Assembly (NCBI GenBank): GCA_015680905.1
Contig: CM027378.1
Span: 75,545,501 to 75,609,500 of the forward strand
Length of the DNA stretch: 64,000 nt
Direction: 5' to 3'
Source: Coptis chinensis
Taxonomy: Eukaryota; Streptophyta; Magnoliopsida; Ranunculales; Ranunculaceae
Part shown: piece after piece, positions 21,534-33,633 of the stretch
Numbering within the stretch: position 1 is the first letter of the stretch
How the letters are laid out: every line of letters starts with the position of its first letter
The notes under the pieces: generated by a model
Told to the model about the DNA's origin: nothing
The model's input: only the letters and a program-made list of their open reading frames with translations
The model's database searches: none
Made by a program: the position numbers and the translations under genes

Positions 21534-22202
21534 TTAAAGAATATAAGTACTCATAGCATATATTGGAACAGCTTGAGCAACAGATTTGATAAGACTGGTT
21601 CTGCCTGTAGTAGAGAGAATTTTAGCTTTCCATCCCCTAATTTTCCTATGTACATTTTCTACTAGAAATTCAAAATCATTTGCTTTCTTGCTGCCCAGGA
21701 GAATAGGTACTCCAAGATAAATCTCCTTCTCATCAAACTTTCTAACTTTCCACCTTTTCATGAGCATCTTCCGGTGCTTAGAAACAACATTACCACTAAA
21801 GGAAGCTCTAGATTTATCAAAATTAACAGCTTGACCAGAAACTTTACAGTAATCTTCCACCACTACTCTCATATTTGCAGATTCAATGAGATTTGCCTTA
21901 TAAAAGATGAGAGAGTCATCAGCATAAAGCAAATGGCTAATTCCTGGGGCTTTTCTTCTGATCTTAAACCCATAAATAGAACCTTCATCCTCAGCAAGTG
22001 CAATAAGCCTTGAGAAAGCTTCATCCACCATAATAAAAAGATAAGGAGAGAGAGGATCCCCTTGCCTGATACCTCTTTCAGGAAAAACTTTTTCAATAGG
22101 GGATCCATTCAACATAACATTATAGGACACAGTGCTAAGGCATTGCTGAATTAATCTTCTCCATTTCTCAGAGAACCCTAACCTTTCCATGATCTGATCC
22201 AC
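21534..22202 (-). pseudogene. LINE reverse transcriptase core, copy 1
   Basis: Longest reverse-transcriptase segment of copy 1 (222 residues). MLNGSPIEKVFPERGIRQGD with PLSPYLFIM is the RT fingers/palm block, and HLLYADDSLIF is the catalytic YADD box. Upstream in the same sense, at about 22203-22290, the first catalytic Asp lies in AVKLDMAKAFDRVE, followed by a TGA where the family has Trp. Frames on either side are broken, so no complete ORF2 exists. Confidence 0.85.
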
Positions 22203-23839
22203 AAAGCTTCATTCAACTCTGTCAAAGGCTTTGGTCATATCCAACTTAACAGCCATCCAACCCTATTTCTATTTCTTTAATTTCCTCATCCTATGCATAA
22301 TTTCACTAGCCAGGCCAATATTGTCCCCAATAGATCTGCCTTTAACAAAAGTCCCTTGAAGAGGTGAGATGAACTTATGTAAATGAGATTTCAACATAGA
22401 AGCCAGAATTGTAGAAATAATCTTATATAAAAAAATTACAAAGACTGATAGGTCTAAATTTGGTGATATGTTCTGGATTAGGGATTTTGGGGATGAGAGT
22501 GATAAAAGATTCATTGAGGCAAGGTGAAAGTTTCCCATAGATAAAAAACTCTTTAACAGCTAGTGAGATATCTGGACCAATAATATCCTAATATTTATGG
22601 AAAAAAATGCCTTGAAAATTATCTGCCCCAGGGGCTTTTAGAGCACCCATGTTTTTAATAGAATTCCAGATATCCAAATTAGAAGGAACTTGGGTGAGAA
22701 TATTGTTTTCATTTGGGGTGATACAAGAGCTGAAAAGATTGAGAACTTTCTCATATGGAGGAATGTTATCAGAAGTGAAGATATTTTTGAAATATTGATT
22801 GACATTCTCACATATATCCTTCCTATCACTGTCCCAGCCTCCTTCATCATTCCTGAGCTTCTTAATATTATTCTTTCTTCTCATGTAGATAGTAGATAAA
22901 TGAAAAAAAATTGGTATTTCTGCCCCCTTCAACTACCTAGTTAAACCCAGCTTTCTATTTCCAACAGCTTTCCTCCTTTTCCAATAAATCTAACATATCT
23001 TTTTTTCAAAGACTCAATCTTAGAATAGTTTTCTTCAACCAGCATATCCTCAGACATAGCCTTCTCCAAAGCTTGCCTAATCTTTTTAATATTTAAGGAA
23101 ACATTCCCAAAGACTTTCTTATTCCATTTCTTCAGCTTCTTACTAGTGAACTTCATCTTTCTGTGAACAGTTAAGGAAGGCATGCCAACATAATTATCAA
23201 GAGAGGAATCCCGCCAGGCATTTGCAATGGTGTCCTTACAAGAAGGATCATGAGTCCACATCTCAAAGAAACGAAAAGGTTTACACAGAGGAACAGTAGA
23301 AATACTAAATTCATTGCTATAAAAGTGAGAGAAAATTCCTTATATGGGAGGGGGCAATAAGTCATCTACATGGTACAACGGTATCCTGAGTATGTTCACA
23401 ACCATGTCCAGACTCCAGGCTTTATACATGATGGTTCAAAACCAAATCCAATCCAACTGCTATTGGCTCAGATTTAACACAATATGGTCAAGTAAGGCTA
23501 CACTAGGATGCCTCATTGATTAGGATATAGGACCCTGATATATTCAAAATCAACCTAATGACAGCCCTAAGTTGAATGGCATTATCTCATTTAATTGTAA
23601 AGTTACTATTGCAACATTTGTGACAATAAGTTAGTGTAACTGAGTAAGACAAATTCAGATATAGGAAGTGTTTGGTCCACGGACTTGCATTACTTCATGG
23701 AAAACTTATTTCTAAGAAATTGGTTTTCTAGAAAGTACTTTTTAAAGATTACATTTGTTTAGTTCAGCAAGATTATATAACCAAATAGAGAGCATGTATT
23801 TGACATGCCTACAACTCGACAAATATAACAATTCTTTTG

Positions 23840-24310
23840 CAGCTCTAAATTTGACCTTGAAACAAATGTGGACATCTATGTTCAATATTGTAGGGGTTCA
23901 TATGAAGATCGTCAATGCAGAAATGTAAAATGTAAACAGATATTTGAAGGATATAAGCAAACTTACGTAAAGCATGTACTCTTCCAATTTTCTCTCTTTT
24001 GAATGGCGGTCCAAAGATCGATAACCTTCACGTCCAGATCCTTGCATAGCTCTACACAAGCTTCTGAATATCTCCCACGTACAAAGCTCATTAGAGCGAA
24101 TAAGTTCACTAAATACAGTACTGATTTCATAAAAAGACATGTTAACTTAGATTGTTATTGCGGATAGAGAAAAAGAATGTTAAACAGGCATTGGAGCACC
24201 TTGTTGATTTACGGAACTGGTCCTCGTTGATAGGAGGGCAACTCAGAAAAATAATGTGTGTTTTGTCAGAAAAATAATGTGTGTTACGGAACTGGTCCGC
24301 TCTAGAGCCT
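23840..24310 (-). pseudogene. GDSL esterase/lipase fragment, copy 2 (inverted)
   Basis: Reverse-complement duplicate of about 12930-13390. It carries IIFLSCPPINEDQFRKST (about 24262-24208) and VFSELIRSNELC (about 24118-24080), with three extra bases after the Cys that disrupt the later Tyr-Ser-Glu-Ala region. Beyond the exon it shares non-coding flank with copy 1 (CCTACAATATTGAACATAGA, in reverse). The 5' side is a jumble: GTTACGGAACTGGTCC and an AATAATGTGTGTTTTGTCAG segment are repeated at 24215-24320, and LINE sequence follows directly. It cannot encode an esterase. Confidence 0.78.
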
Positions 24311-24334
24311 TTCAGACAAAACACACATTATGTG

Positions 24335-25935
24335 TGTCAATGAATCTTTTATCACTCTCATCCCCAAAATCCCTAATCCAGAACATATCACCAAATTTAG
24401 ATCTATCAGTCTTTGTAATTTTTTTATATAAGATCATTTCTAGAATTCTGGCTTCTATGTTGAAATCTCATTTACATAAGTTCATCTCACCTCTTCAAGG
24501 GACTTTTGTTAAAGGCAGATCTATTAGGGACAATATTGGCCTGGCTAGTGAAATTATGCATAGGATGAGGAAATTAAAGAAATAGAAACAGGGTTGGATG
24601 GCTGTTAAGTTGGATATGGCCAAAGCCTTTGACAGAGTTGAATGAAGCTTTGTGGATCATATCATGGAAAGGTTAGGGTTCTCTGAGAAATGGAGAAGAT
24701 TAATTCAGCAATGCCTTAGCACTGTGTCGTATAATGTTATGTTGAATGGATCCCCTATTGAAAAAGTTTTTCCTGAAAGAGGTATCAGGCAAGGGGATCC
24801 TCTCTCTCCTTATCTTTTTATTATGGTGGATGAAGCTTTCTCAAGGCTTATTGCACTTGCTGAGGATGAAGGTTCTATTTATGGGTTTAAGATCAGAAGA
24901 AAAGCCCCAGGAATCAGCCATTTGCTTTATTCTGATGACTCTCTCATCTTTTGTAAGGCAAATCTCATTGAATCTGCAAATATGAGAGCAGTGGTGGAAG
25001 ATTACTGTAAAGTTTCTGGTCAAGCTGTTAATTTTGATAAATCTAGAGCTTCCTTTAGTGGTAATGTTGTTTCTAAGCACCGGAAGATGCTCATGAAAAG
25101 GTGGAAAGTTAGAAAGTTTGATGAGAAGGAGATTTATCTTGGAGTACCTATTCTCTTGGGCAGCAAGAAAGCAAATGATTTTGAATTTCTAGTGGAAAAG
25201 GTACATAGGAAAATTAGGGGATGGAAAGCTAAAATTCTCTCTACTACAGGCAGAACCACTCTTATCAAATTTGTTGCTCAAGCTGTTCCAATATATGCTA
25301 TGAGTACTTATATTCTTCCAGTTAAAATCACAAATAAGCTCAGTAGAGACTTTTGGTGGAATGGGACTGATAAGTCTAGATCCTATCATACTCTTAGCTG
25401 GGATAAGCTATGTAGGAGCAAAGGGGGAGGAGGTCTGGGGTTCAGGAAGACCAAAGAGATGAATCAAGCTCTGATTAGCAAACATGGACGGAAGCTCATG
25501 AAAGATGAACATTCTAAATGGGTCCAACTTTTTAAAGCTACTTATCCTGTGTGGGAAGATATGGTGGATATTAAAACTCTTCCTAGGGATGTCTCTTATT
25601 TCTTCAGAGGAATAGTGAGAACCCTCAAGCTCATCAAAAAAGGGTTTCTGTGGAGGGTCGGGGATGGGAGTAACATCTCTATTTTCTAGGATCCTTGGCT
25701 TTCTCATCTTGGTAAACCTCTTATTCTTAAAGACTTGCTTGATCCTGGACCAGAAATTTTTAATCTTAAAGTCAATCATCTCATCTCCCAAGAAGATTTT
25801 TCTTGGAACCAAAATAGATTAAGAGAATTGTTGCCTAATCAAATTGTGTTGTCCATTAATCAGATTCTTATCAGATCACATTCTGGTTCAGATCATATCA
25901 TTTGGCCTTCTAACAAGTTATATGTATATGTGAAA
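24335..25935 (+). mobile_element. L1-type LINE fragment, copy 2 (inverted relative to copy 1)
   Basis: Near-identical reverse complement of about 20930-22515. It encodes the reverse transcriptase from LSSPKSLIQNISPNLDLSVF to the connection region, with a 345-residue frame at 24652-25689. Both ends are truncated: it starts inside ORF2 and stops near 25935 without a poly(A) tail, so it does not look like a normal retrotransposition event. It shares with copy 1 the in-frame TAG in KK*KQGWMAV and the TGA in RVE*SFVD. The catalytic box reads YSDD here instead of YADD. Confidence 0.85.
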
Positions 25936-26005
25936 TGTTAGTAGTCCATGCACAAGTAGTTGGCTCCAATCCAAATGTCAGAGTACAGCAAAAAGTAACT
26001 TCTCC

Positions 26006-26009
<4 letters not shown>

Positions 26010-26048
<39 letters not shown>
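26010..26048. repeat. (TA)n microsatellite
   Basis: An uninterrupted TA dinucleotide run of about 39 bases. Confidence 0.95.
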
Positions 26049-26049
<1 letters not shown>

Positions 26050-26139
26050 CATGTTGATTTGTTCCGATAAATTCCAAATATTTTTGAAGAAACTAGTTTA
26101 AATGTAAAAAAAATATAATCAAACAAACATATATACGAT

Positions 26140-26924
26140 GAGGAATGCTAGCGTCCTGACCCTTGAGAGGGGTAGGACCATCCTACCGCTTAAAAAACAA
26201 AAATATTCGACCACATAAGGGTAGAACAGGTTAAATGTTTAACACTTTGGAAAATAACTCAGTATCTTTTCCACTTCTCTACCCCATCTCCTCCCCCCAC
26301 TCTTCTTCTAAATCTTTTAAATCCTTCATTAAATTTCTCTTTTTCCAATATTTTAACTCTTCTCCAAAATCACAATTTTTTTTAATAAATCACCGCTTTT
26401 ATTAAGCTTCCATGAAATTGTCAATCAGCTTTATTTGAAGCATCCTTAGCAGTAGATCTTCTAATCTGCTTCTAAATATTGATTTTAGTCTAAGATCTAT
26501 TGGTTCTCTAAATATCTCTCTTTGTAAAAACGAATTTCTCTAAGAACATTGGGTTCTCTACCTTTAACATCATACATTTAAGATATGGATTTGATGTTAC
26601 AATTGTTAAGATATGGATTTGATTTTTTTATATAATTATATCCACATTTTTAAGTGGTGATAGAGAGGAATTGGTTATTTTTAACAGTCGGTGGCGGCAT
26701 AAAAATAGTAGAAGAAGAAAAGACAATTCATCAGTAGAAAAAGGAGGAGAGTCGGCCAACTGTACTGGAATAGAAGTGGGAGAGATTGAGTGAAGTCGAT
26801 GGACTGTCTATTGTTAACAAAAAAAAATTGAACATGTAGAATGGGTCAACAAGTAAGTTTATTTTGTTTTTATAGGGTTAGAATGGTCCTACCCCTCTCA
26901 AGGGTCAGGACGCTAGCATTCCTC
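26140..26924. mobile_element. Non-autonomous Mutator-like element, 785 bp
   Basis: Terminal inverted repeats of about 45-50 bp start GAGGAATGCTAGCGTCCTGA and end with its inverse TCAGGACGCTAGCATTCCTC. The element is bounded by a perfect 9-bp direct repeat ATATACGAT (26131-26139 and 26925-26933). Long inverted repeats with a 9-bp target duplication are the Mutator signature. No transposase is encoded. Confidence 0.9.
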
Positions 26925-27055
26925 ATATACGATTCCAGAACGTGGCATTTCAAGTTGGCTTTTCTGAAATTTATAGAAAATCATTGGATATGCAACAAGA
27001 TCTTTAAAGTTAAAAAAATAAGTTTAAAAGTGATTTTACTTGTGACTCTTCACAT

Positions 27056-27216
27056 GATTTTCGAGATTTTGAAGAAGCAGAAACTTTCTGAGATTTAGCA
27101 GTGGATGCTTTCCAAGATTTATCTACCTTACGACGCTCCTTCAACCTCAATGCAACTGAGGCGATGACATCATCTCCCCCTTGTGAAATTGCACTTGCTC
27201 TTTTCCTTTTACCCAT
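27056..27216 (-). CDS. Possible first exon of an unidentified basic protein
   Basis: A minus-strand frame starts MGKRKRASAISQGGDDVIAS and continues with Lys/Ser-rich sequence (KVDKSWKASTAKSQKVSASS) to a possible donor CACAA|GTAAAA. The upstream leader is GAAGAAGA-rich, which suits a plant start codon. No continuation exon was found: the Mutator-like element at 26140-26924 lies downstream. I do not recognise the family. It could be a gene remnant or chance. Confidence 0.3.
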
Positions 27217-27670
27217 TCTTCTTCAACAACAATTACTAGAAAATTGATTTGCAGTGGGGCGCAAGCGGAGTAATCGGCTTCTTCCTTTGTCGAGAAGAAC
27301 GAAGTAAACCCTGAAAGGGGAAAAGCAATAAAAAATGATAACCAATATTTAGTCATCAATAAGGCGAAAATGAGCGCTATAAACCGAATCCAGACTAGTT
27401 AGACTCCGTCACCAACTAAACGTCACTAAACTGACGAATACATGAAAATAAAATTAATCGACAGCACAAGAATGAAAAGGTATCATAAGAATCAAACTTC
27501 TACCACCCCAATTATCCAAAACACCTACAAAATCTATATAGAAGCAATCGCATAGGACACTGGCCATAAACAATCACATAGGAGAAGAATTCATGACGTG
27601 CATCGTCTTCCTCTGCACCAGGGTGGACGCCGGCCAGATAGTTCTGAAGACTCAAAATGAACAAATTGTT

Positions 27671-27792
27671 CAACAATTTATTGTCAAATTTACCTAAAAT
27701 TGGATTGTAGGCATTAGATGAATGCGTTTATCAACAATTTATTGTCAAATTTACCTAAAATTGGATTGTAGGCATTAGATGAATGCGTTTAT
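27671..27792. repeat. Perfect tandem duplication of about 61 bp
   Basis: The unit begins CAACAATTTATTGTCAAATT and ends GATGAATGCGTTTAT. It occurs twice head to tail with no visible mismatch. Confidence 0.92.
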
Positions 27793-30021
27793 CTCCTTGG
27801 CAAATCAAGTTACAGTAGAATAACTGCATATGGGGAGTGAGCGGAGCCGCCCCCCCACCCCCCCAAATAATTCTACACTGACACAGGAAATTGACACATT
27901 CATTCGACACTACGATGTGTCGGATGATACATGTCATGTATAAACATGATATATGACATGTATACACAATGATACATGCCCCCACCCGAGAACCTTAAAA
28001 CCAAGCACAACCTGAACAATATCGATATATTAAATTCACATCAATAACTAACAATGAAAGCAAAATTGAAGAAAAAATAACATAAAAAAAAATCGAAGCA
28101 GAATCAATGCAAGCAAAATCTAAGGTAGAGAAACGAAAAATCATCAATTAAGAGAGATGAAAAACAATTTGTTAACAGTTAATTGAGAGATGACTGAAGT
28201 ATCCTACTTACCCTAATTTGTTAACAGTTAATTGAGAGAGAGTGTGATTTTCGGTTTCCAAATTTAGGCAAATTTTGCAGTAGCTTTGGTTTCCTCTTTC
28301 ACACCAAAATTTTGAAATTTGTATTTACAGTATGACTACGACAGGTGAAATTTGACTAAACTGATTTCGTCCAACTGACTCGATTTGGGTCTAAGTCAAA
28401 CACAGCCATTTTGAGAACTTGTTTTTTGACCGGATCAGGTTAGACCGGGGTTCAAAGTCTTCCAACTACTATTCAAATAAAACCAGAGCGGTTATTTGTT
28501 AAGTAAAAATTGTGCGCCATTAATTTTGGTACAACCTGCACACAGTAGATTTAGCAATATGAATAGTATACTGCAAAGCAGTTGGGGCGTGAGCGGAGAG
28601 GGAGAGGGAGAGGGAGAAGGGTGTGGAGAGTGGAGAAGGAGACAAAGAGAAGAAAACTGAGGACAGGCAGACAGAAACCAACCAAATCACATTTTTTGCC
28701 TCATACCCTCCCTCGGCCCAGAATGTTCACTCCGGTCACTTGACTGTAATCTCTAATTATAATTGAGGCTACTAAAGGAAGTATTTGGTTGAATCAACTC
28801 GGCCGGGTTGAGTAGAAACTCCCAAGTTAAACACCTTTTATTTATAACATTCGAACAACCGAGTTGACCAGTTCATAACTTGAATCGGGCAGTTCAAACT
28901 GTAAAAATTTTTGTTCAACCCGGTTCAATAGTAAAAAGTCAATTTGGGGAGTTTCCAATCCAGGTCAAGCCGGGCGAGTTGTAAAACCATGCTTACAAGG
29001 GCTCTGTCAACCCGGGCTTGCCAGCATTCTATGTATTAATAAGAGATATGTACACACCAGAGATGATACTGAACATGATGTGTATTGGTGTAGGTTTTAC
29101 AATTCATTGTGTTCGATTAAAAAGTTTCTTTTGATTGGATACATCACATTTAGTTTTTTAGTTTTTTTTAAACCAAAATCTAGAGTACGCAGGCTATACC
29201 TGCGCTATCACATCTGGGCCCTCTAATAAGCAAGAGGTGAGGGTGTATTGCATGGCAAAGTACAAATACCGATGTTTTTTGTCCTGCCTAAGTCTCGAAT
29301 TCTGTTATAAAAATTAGTACATAACAAATTAGTTACATAAACTAGTATACAAAGTCAGTCTGTATGCTACTCCATTGCAAAGATAGGTCAACCTAGGCTT
29401 TTACATCTGAACGAATATCGAACATTGTGTATGAATGAGAGCACCAAAATTTTACACTTCAAAAAGAACACTACAACAAAATGGTGGAAGACTGTCTCGT
29501 CAGGTTGGAGAGAGCAATATAATGCTAGTGAAGCTTAGATTTAATTCTATACTTGGTTGGGGATGTTGGAAGGGAATTTATTCGATGTAGAAAGGTGATC
29601 CAAGGAGGTAACATAACGGTTTAAAGGCTATCATGATTCAGTATGAAAGTAAATACATCGATCTAGAGAGCAAAACCCCATGGGAAGTAGACTGATTATT
29701 CCACATGTGGAAGCAGAAACATGAAGCCTGAATTCTCACGAATGAGTGGAGGTGGTTCAATGTCAGATATGTCAATCCATTGACTTCGATATGTCATCAA
29801 CTGAAAAGGGTATGCTGTGAGGTAAATGGAAGGAAGAAAATGATCACTACGTTATCAGATTTGCATGTATAGAGTCAAGGAAATGAATGGATAACAAAAT
29901 TGATTAGTTTTACCTATGTACCTTGAATCATAGGTCAACAAAAAAGAACTGCTGCAGCATTGTTTGAATCTTCAGTCATCAACACTCTCGATCATGTTGG
30001 AAATGACCTAGTCAAAGACAA
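27793..30021. other. Gene-poor spacer with low-complexity patches
   Basis: No gene is supported. Notable stretches are poly-C at 27850-27866, a direct repeat of AATTTGTTAACAGTTAATTG at about 28168 and 28213, and a GAGAGG/GGGAGA purine run at 28595-28640. A possible CACTA-type terminus, CACTACAACAAAATGG, is at 29469. Confidence 0.4.
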
Positions 30022-30362
30022 TCACTACACCATATCAATCTATTTGTAATGGATATACTACCATTACAAAAATATTAGTAACGGTTATCTTGCGTTGACA
30101 CAAAAGCGTGACAAATATTAGTAACGAAAATTAGTAACACTTAACATCCGTTAGCAAATTTACTAACGGATATAAAGTGTCACTGAAATTAATTTCAGTA
30201 ACAGATACGTAACCGTTACAATGTATTAGTAACGGATACCAAATTTTGTAGTTCTCCATCAGTAACGGATATAAGTGTCACTATGATTTTTATAGTAAAG
30301 GATTTTGTCCGTTAGTGTTAGAATGTTTCTAACGGTTTTGTATCCGTTACTAATGATTAATT
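30022..30362. mobile_element. CACTA-like remnant with subterminal AGTAACGGATA repeats
   Basis: It begins near CACTACACCATATCA and contains many copies, in both orientations, of a (A/T)GTAACGGAT(A) motif (for example 30080-30090, 30207-30214, 30232-30240, 30262-30270 and the inverse ATCCGTTAC near 30345). Clustered subterminal motifs next to a CACTA terminus are typical of En/Spm elements. The opposite terminus and target duplication were not found. Confidence 0.5.
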
Positions 30363-33300
30363 TTTTTTAAAAAAAATTATTGTGCTATATTTTGCTGGCA
30401 CACCACCTACAGTATTGTTCATGGGCTACCTGCACCTGCTTCTACCATACATTCCAAATATATTACACAACCTGTCCATCCCATTAGACACTAGGGTTTG
30501 TCCGTGCCGTATGGCACTGATAACTTCAGCACACCTTTGGCGCTATCTTAAAAACCAAATATTAGTACATACTAAACTCCCCCAGAGGCAAAAGCTTAGC
30601 TTACCTCGTGCCCTAGTGAGATACATATACTTGGAGCCACAAATTCAATGATCTTATCTTCTAAGTACATGTGTCATCTCCTCCAGACGTGGACAAAATT
30701 ACAGCATTGGACAAAATTATAGCATTCTTAAAATTTAAACAATATCCAAATAAAATTTCATAAGAATCTACCCACTAACCTAGCATTTGAATAACGATAT
30801 AATTTTGATTAACTGAGAAGTAACACAAAAGAAAAAAGAAGTCAGCACAACTGAAAAGTGTGCTCATATAGGTTCTACTATAGGCACAATCTGGTTTGCC
30901 TACGAATTGAAGCAACAAAATAACCGACAATTCAACAAAGTCAAATAATTACAACACCGTCGAATTGCATCATGAAAACTATATATTCAATTTGGATTTT
31001 GCAGTTCACATTTTCAAGTGAGGCAGTAAACTTGAACACATTTCTCGAGCAAATATGGCTGAATAACTATTTAGCTGCAATATGTGCATGAGATTTTCAC
31101 TTAAATCCGTGATCTTGAACCTATTGCCAATAAATAGAAAGCATGAATAAGTTGGCAAATAAAAGAGATAAGCAAGCTAGGGATCGGAAAATCCAACTTA
31201 GGGGATTAAAAAATTATTCGAAAGGCAAAAGCATCAAGTTCAGACACTCCCGAAAGAGAACACCATCATCTAACTGAGATTGAAAACCCAGTATGACGAG
31301 AATAGCTAACATGCAACAAATATCTAACCACAATCAACCTCATTGACTCTTTACTATACTGAGTACATGAGATTGAAGTTAAAAAATGAGACTCGATCCA
31401 ATATCGATGAATCGCTAAAGCGAAAATTTGATATTAACCAATCAAATTGGTTAAATAGTTTCAGCTTTAGGATTCTACTAATCCACTAACACTGAAAAAC
31501 TTGTACCCAATAAACAAAAAAACTAAAGTATAAAGAGTAAAGCTAAAACTGACAATTGTATCTTTGAGTACAGGAAAGGGAGCATTCAAATTGACAACCT
31601 TTGTCATCAATGCCACACATTCTGACAACAACATACTAAGAATTACTAAACAAATCAAACTAATTGAAAATCATTTAATTGCTTATAGAAGAAAGAGGAC
31701 AACAACAACATATATAAGAGTGTTTATAATGAGATCCATGGCTATATAAGAGTAAGACCGAGCATAACTTCTGAGTATCGTAGCCAAATGCAACAAAAGA
31801 AGATTCACTAGAAAACAATACATAAAATGCTATCTTTTTATGTAGGCTCCTGAAACCTAAATTTGATTCAAACTATGTCAAAAGGCTGCTAGAAATCAAT
31901 TCAGTGCTACTGGACTGGGCAGACTACAACACCATGTAAAAAGCTAGCTAGCTAGAAAACAAGCAAGCAAACTATTCTATGAATAAATTAGAGTACGTAC
32001 TTATTATTAATATGTTGACACAAATTACACGACCTGGCCTGTCATCCCAACATTATTAAAATCTATAAGCCTCATCTTGACCTCAGAATTATCTTTTTTT
32101 ATAATGAATTAAATTATAATCACCATTGCGACTCCATTGTTTCTCCCTCTCATCTTTTTCCTATTACACCTGTCTCACCTTAATGCTATCTCAAAATGAC
32201 TTAAAAAAAATAAACACAGAAAGACATAATTCTAAGCCTCATTGTCAACTTCAAAATACCCTTAATTTGTCATCCTTCTTTCATCTGAAAACTCGTAAGT
32301 CAGAGTATCCCTCATCCATATACGAAAAATTGTCATCCCAAGAAAAAAGGAAGCTACATATCACTTACTTTATGTAAATAATTAGTAATCCTACATTCCT
32401 ACTCTTCCCAAATCATTTTCCCAAAAGAGGATCCCTTTCCTTATAGGTAGAAGTCACTTATAATGAATATACAACAAATCTCCTATTACATGAATACTCC
32501 CAGATAACCAAACTTACCTAGGCAGTCCCCAAAAACTCCTCAATCTAGCACTCAAATATTTAAGTCATGAAAGACTCCATACCAAAAGCTTTAACAGGAA
32601 AATACATGTATATTTGTTGAAAAGTACTGAACAACAAAATTAATGGAGTTTAGAAAGTGTGCTTGGAGTAGTTGACACTGATTCACATTTCTCAAATACA
32701 TGTCGTGCATTTTGGGAGATCTCTCACATCTCAGTATCTTACCAATCTTCAAAATTGTACAGTCTTCAAAATCTAAGAGACTTGAGGCGAGTTCCGAAGG
32801 TTATTGAAGCGTAAACTCAATGTCTAAAAACAGCACACTATAAAACTCTAGAAATTATAAGTAAACTAATAACTTTTGCAAAAACATGTAACTGTAAGGC
32901 TATTGTAGTATAGCCTCAGTGTACTTTCCCAATGTGAGTGTACGACGCTCTAAGGCAAGCCTCAAGCTGTAAGCTCTGATGTGTTTTTCCAAGGTCTACC
33001 TACTCTCTCATCATTAGAGGTCAGTTAAGCAAGGCTAGTCTTTCTTAAAATAGCAATTCCAAATATGGGATAGATGGAATAATTGTTTTGACTGCTGGCA
33101 TTGTCTACCACTAAACTGCTTTCAATGTCCAAAAAAGTGCACTTTAAGAATCCAGACAATAAATAAATAGATAAATTAATGACTTAAATGTATGGGATTT
33201 ATATGAGTAAAAGTAAACACAATCCAAGAAGTTATGCCTCTCGCACTGTATGTGAGGCTATACCGCTATAGCCTCAGTCCAGTTTTATGTGTGCAGCCTT

Positions 33301-33633
33301 GAAGAGTAAGCCTTAATTCACTTTTTCCTATTAAAAACAGTGACTACTCTCTCAAGTCTCATCATTACAGGTCAGTCGAGCAATGATTGTCTCTTTTAAA
33401 CCACAAGTTCCAAATATTGAACAAATAAAAAGTTACAAATAAAAAGTTTGTTTTGACTGCTTGTGCTTGCATTGTCTCCAATATCCTGACAATATTTCCT
33501 CCCTCCCGTAAATTAGTGGTTCAGTTACAATGAATCTAGTTTCACGGTCGTGACCACATGTTTTTTAACACCACTCTCTGTAACTATAACAACCCTATTT
33601 TTATTCTCCTTTTTAATTATATATATATATATA
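30363..33633. other. Long non-coding stretch
   Basis: About 3.3 kb of AT-rich DNA without a supported gene. Frames at 30382-30651, 31467-31749 and 32126-32377 have ordinary low-complexity composition and no recognisable domain or splice pattern. Related segments recur at about 32700-33060 and 33230-33480 (GTGAGGCTATACCGCTATAG; CTACTCTCTCATCATTAGAG), pointing to an old dispersed or tandem repeat. Confidence 0.4.

Larger units (their letters stand above)
19818..23380 (-). mobile_element. L1-type LINE, 5'-truncated and frame-broken, copy 1
   Basis: Minus-strand fragments in order encode the tail of the endonuclease region (MWTHDPSCKDTIANAWRD, about 23261), a post-endonuclease segment (22932-22588), the reverse transcriptase (22538-21534), the thumb/connection region (21490-20822), a zinc-finger-like zf-RVT stretch (about 20760-20640) and an RNase H domain (20627-20076). 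The 3' end runs into an A-rich tail at about 19818-19836 as read on the minus strand. The endonuclease domain is missing, so the element is 5'-truncated. Shared premature stops include VE*SFVD and KK*K in the reverse transcriptase. Confidence 0.85.

Noticed and set aside
22690-22899. Frames antisense to the LINE (also 21774-22013 and 24841-25080)
   Set aside because: Mirror-image translations of the reverse-transcriptase gene present in both inverted copies. Duplication alone explains why they look conserved.
30382-30651. 89-codon frame in the 30-33 kb stretch
   Set aside because: No known motif, no plausible gene structure, next to a CACTA-like remnant.
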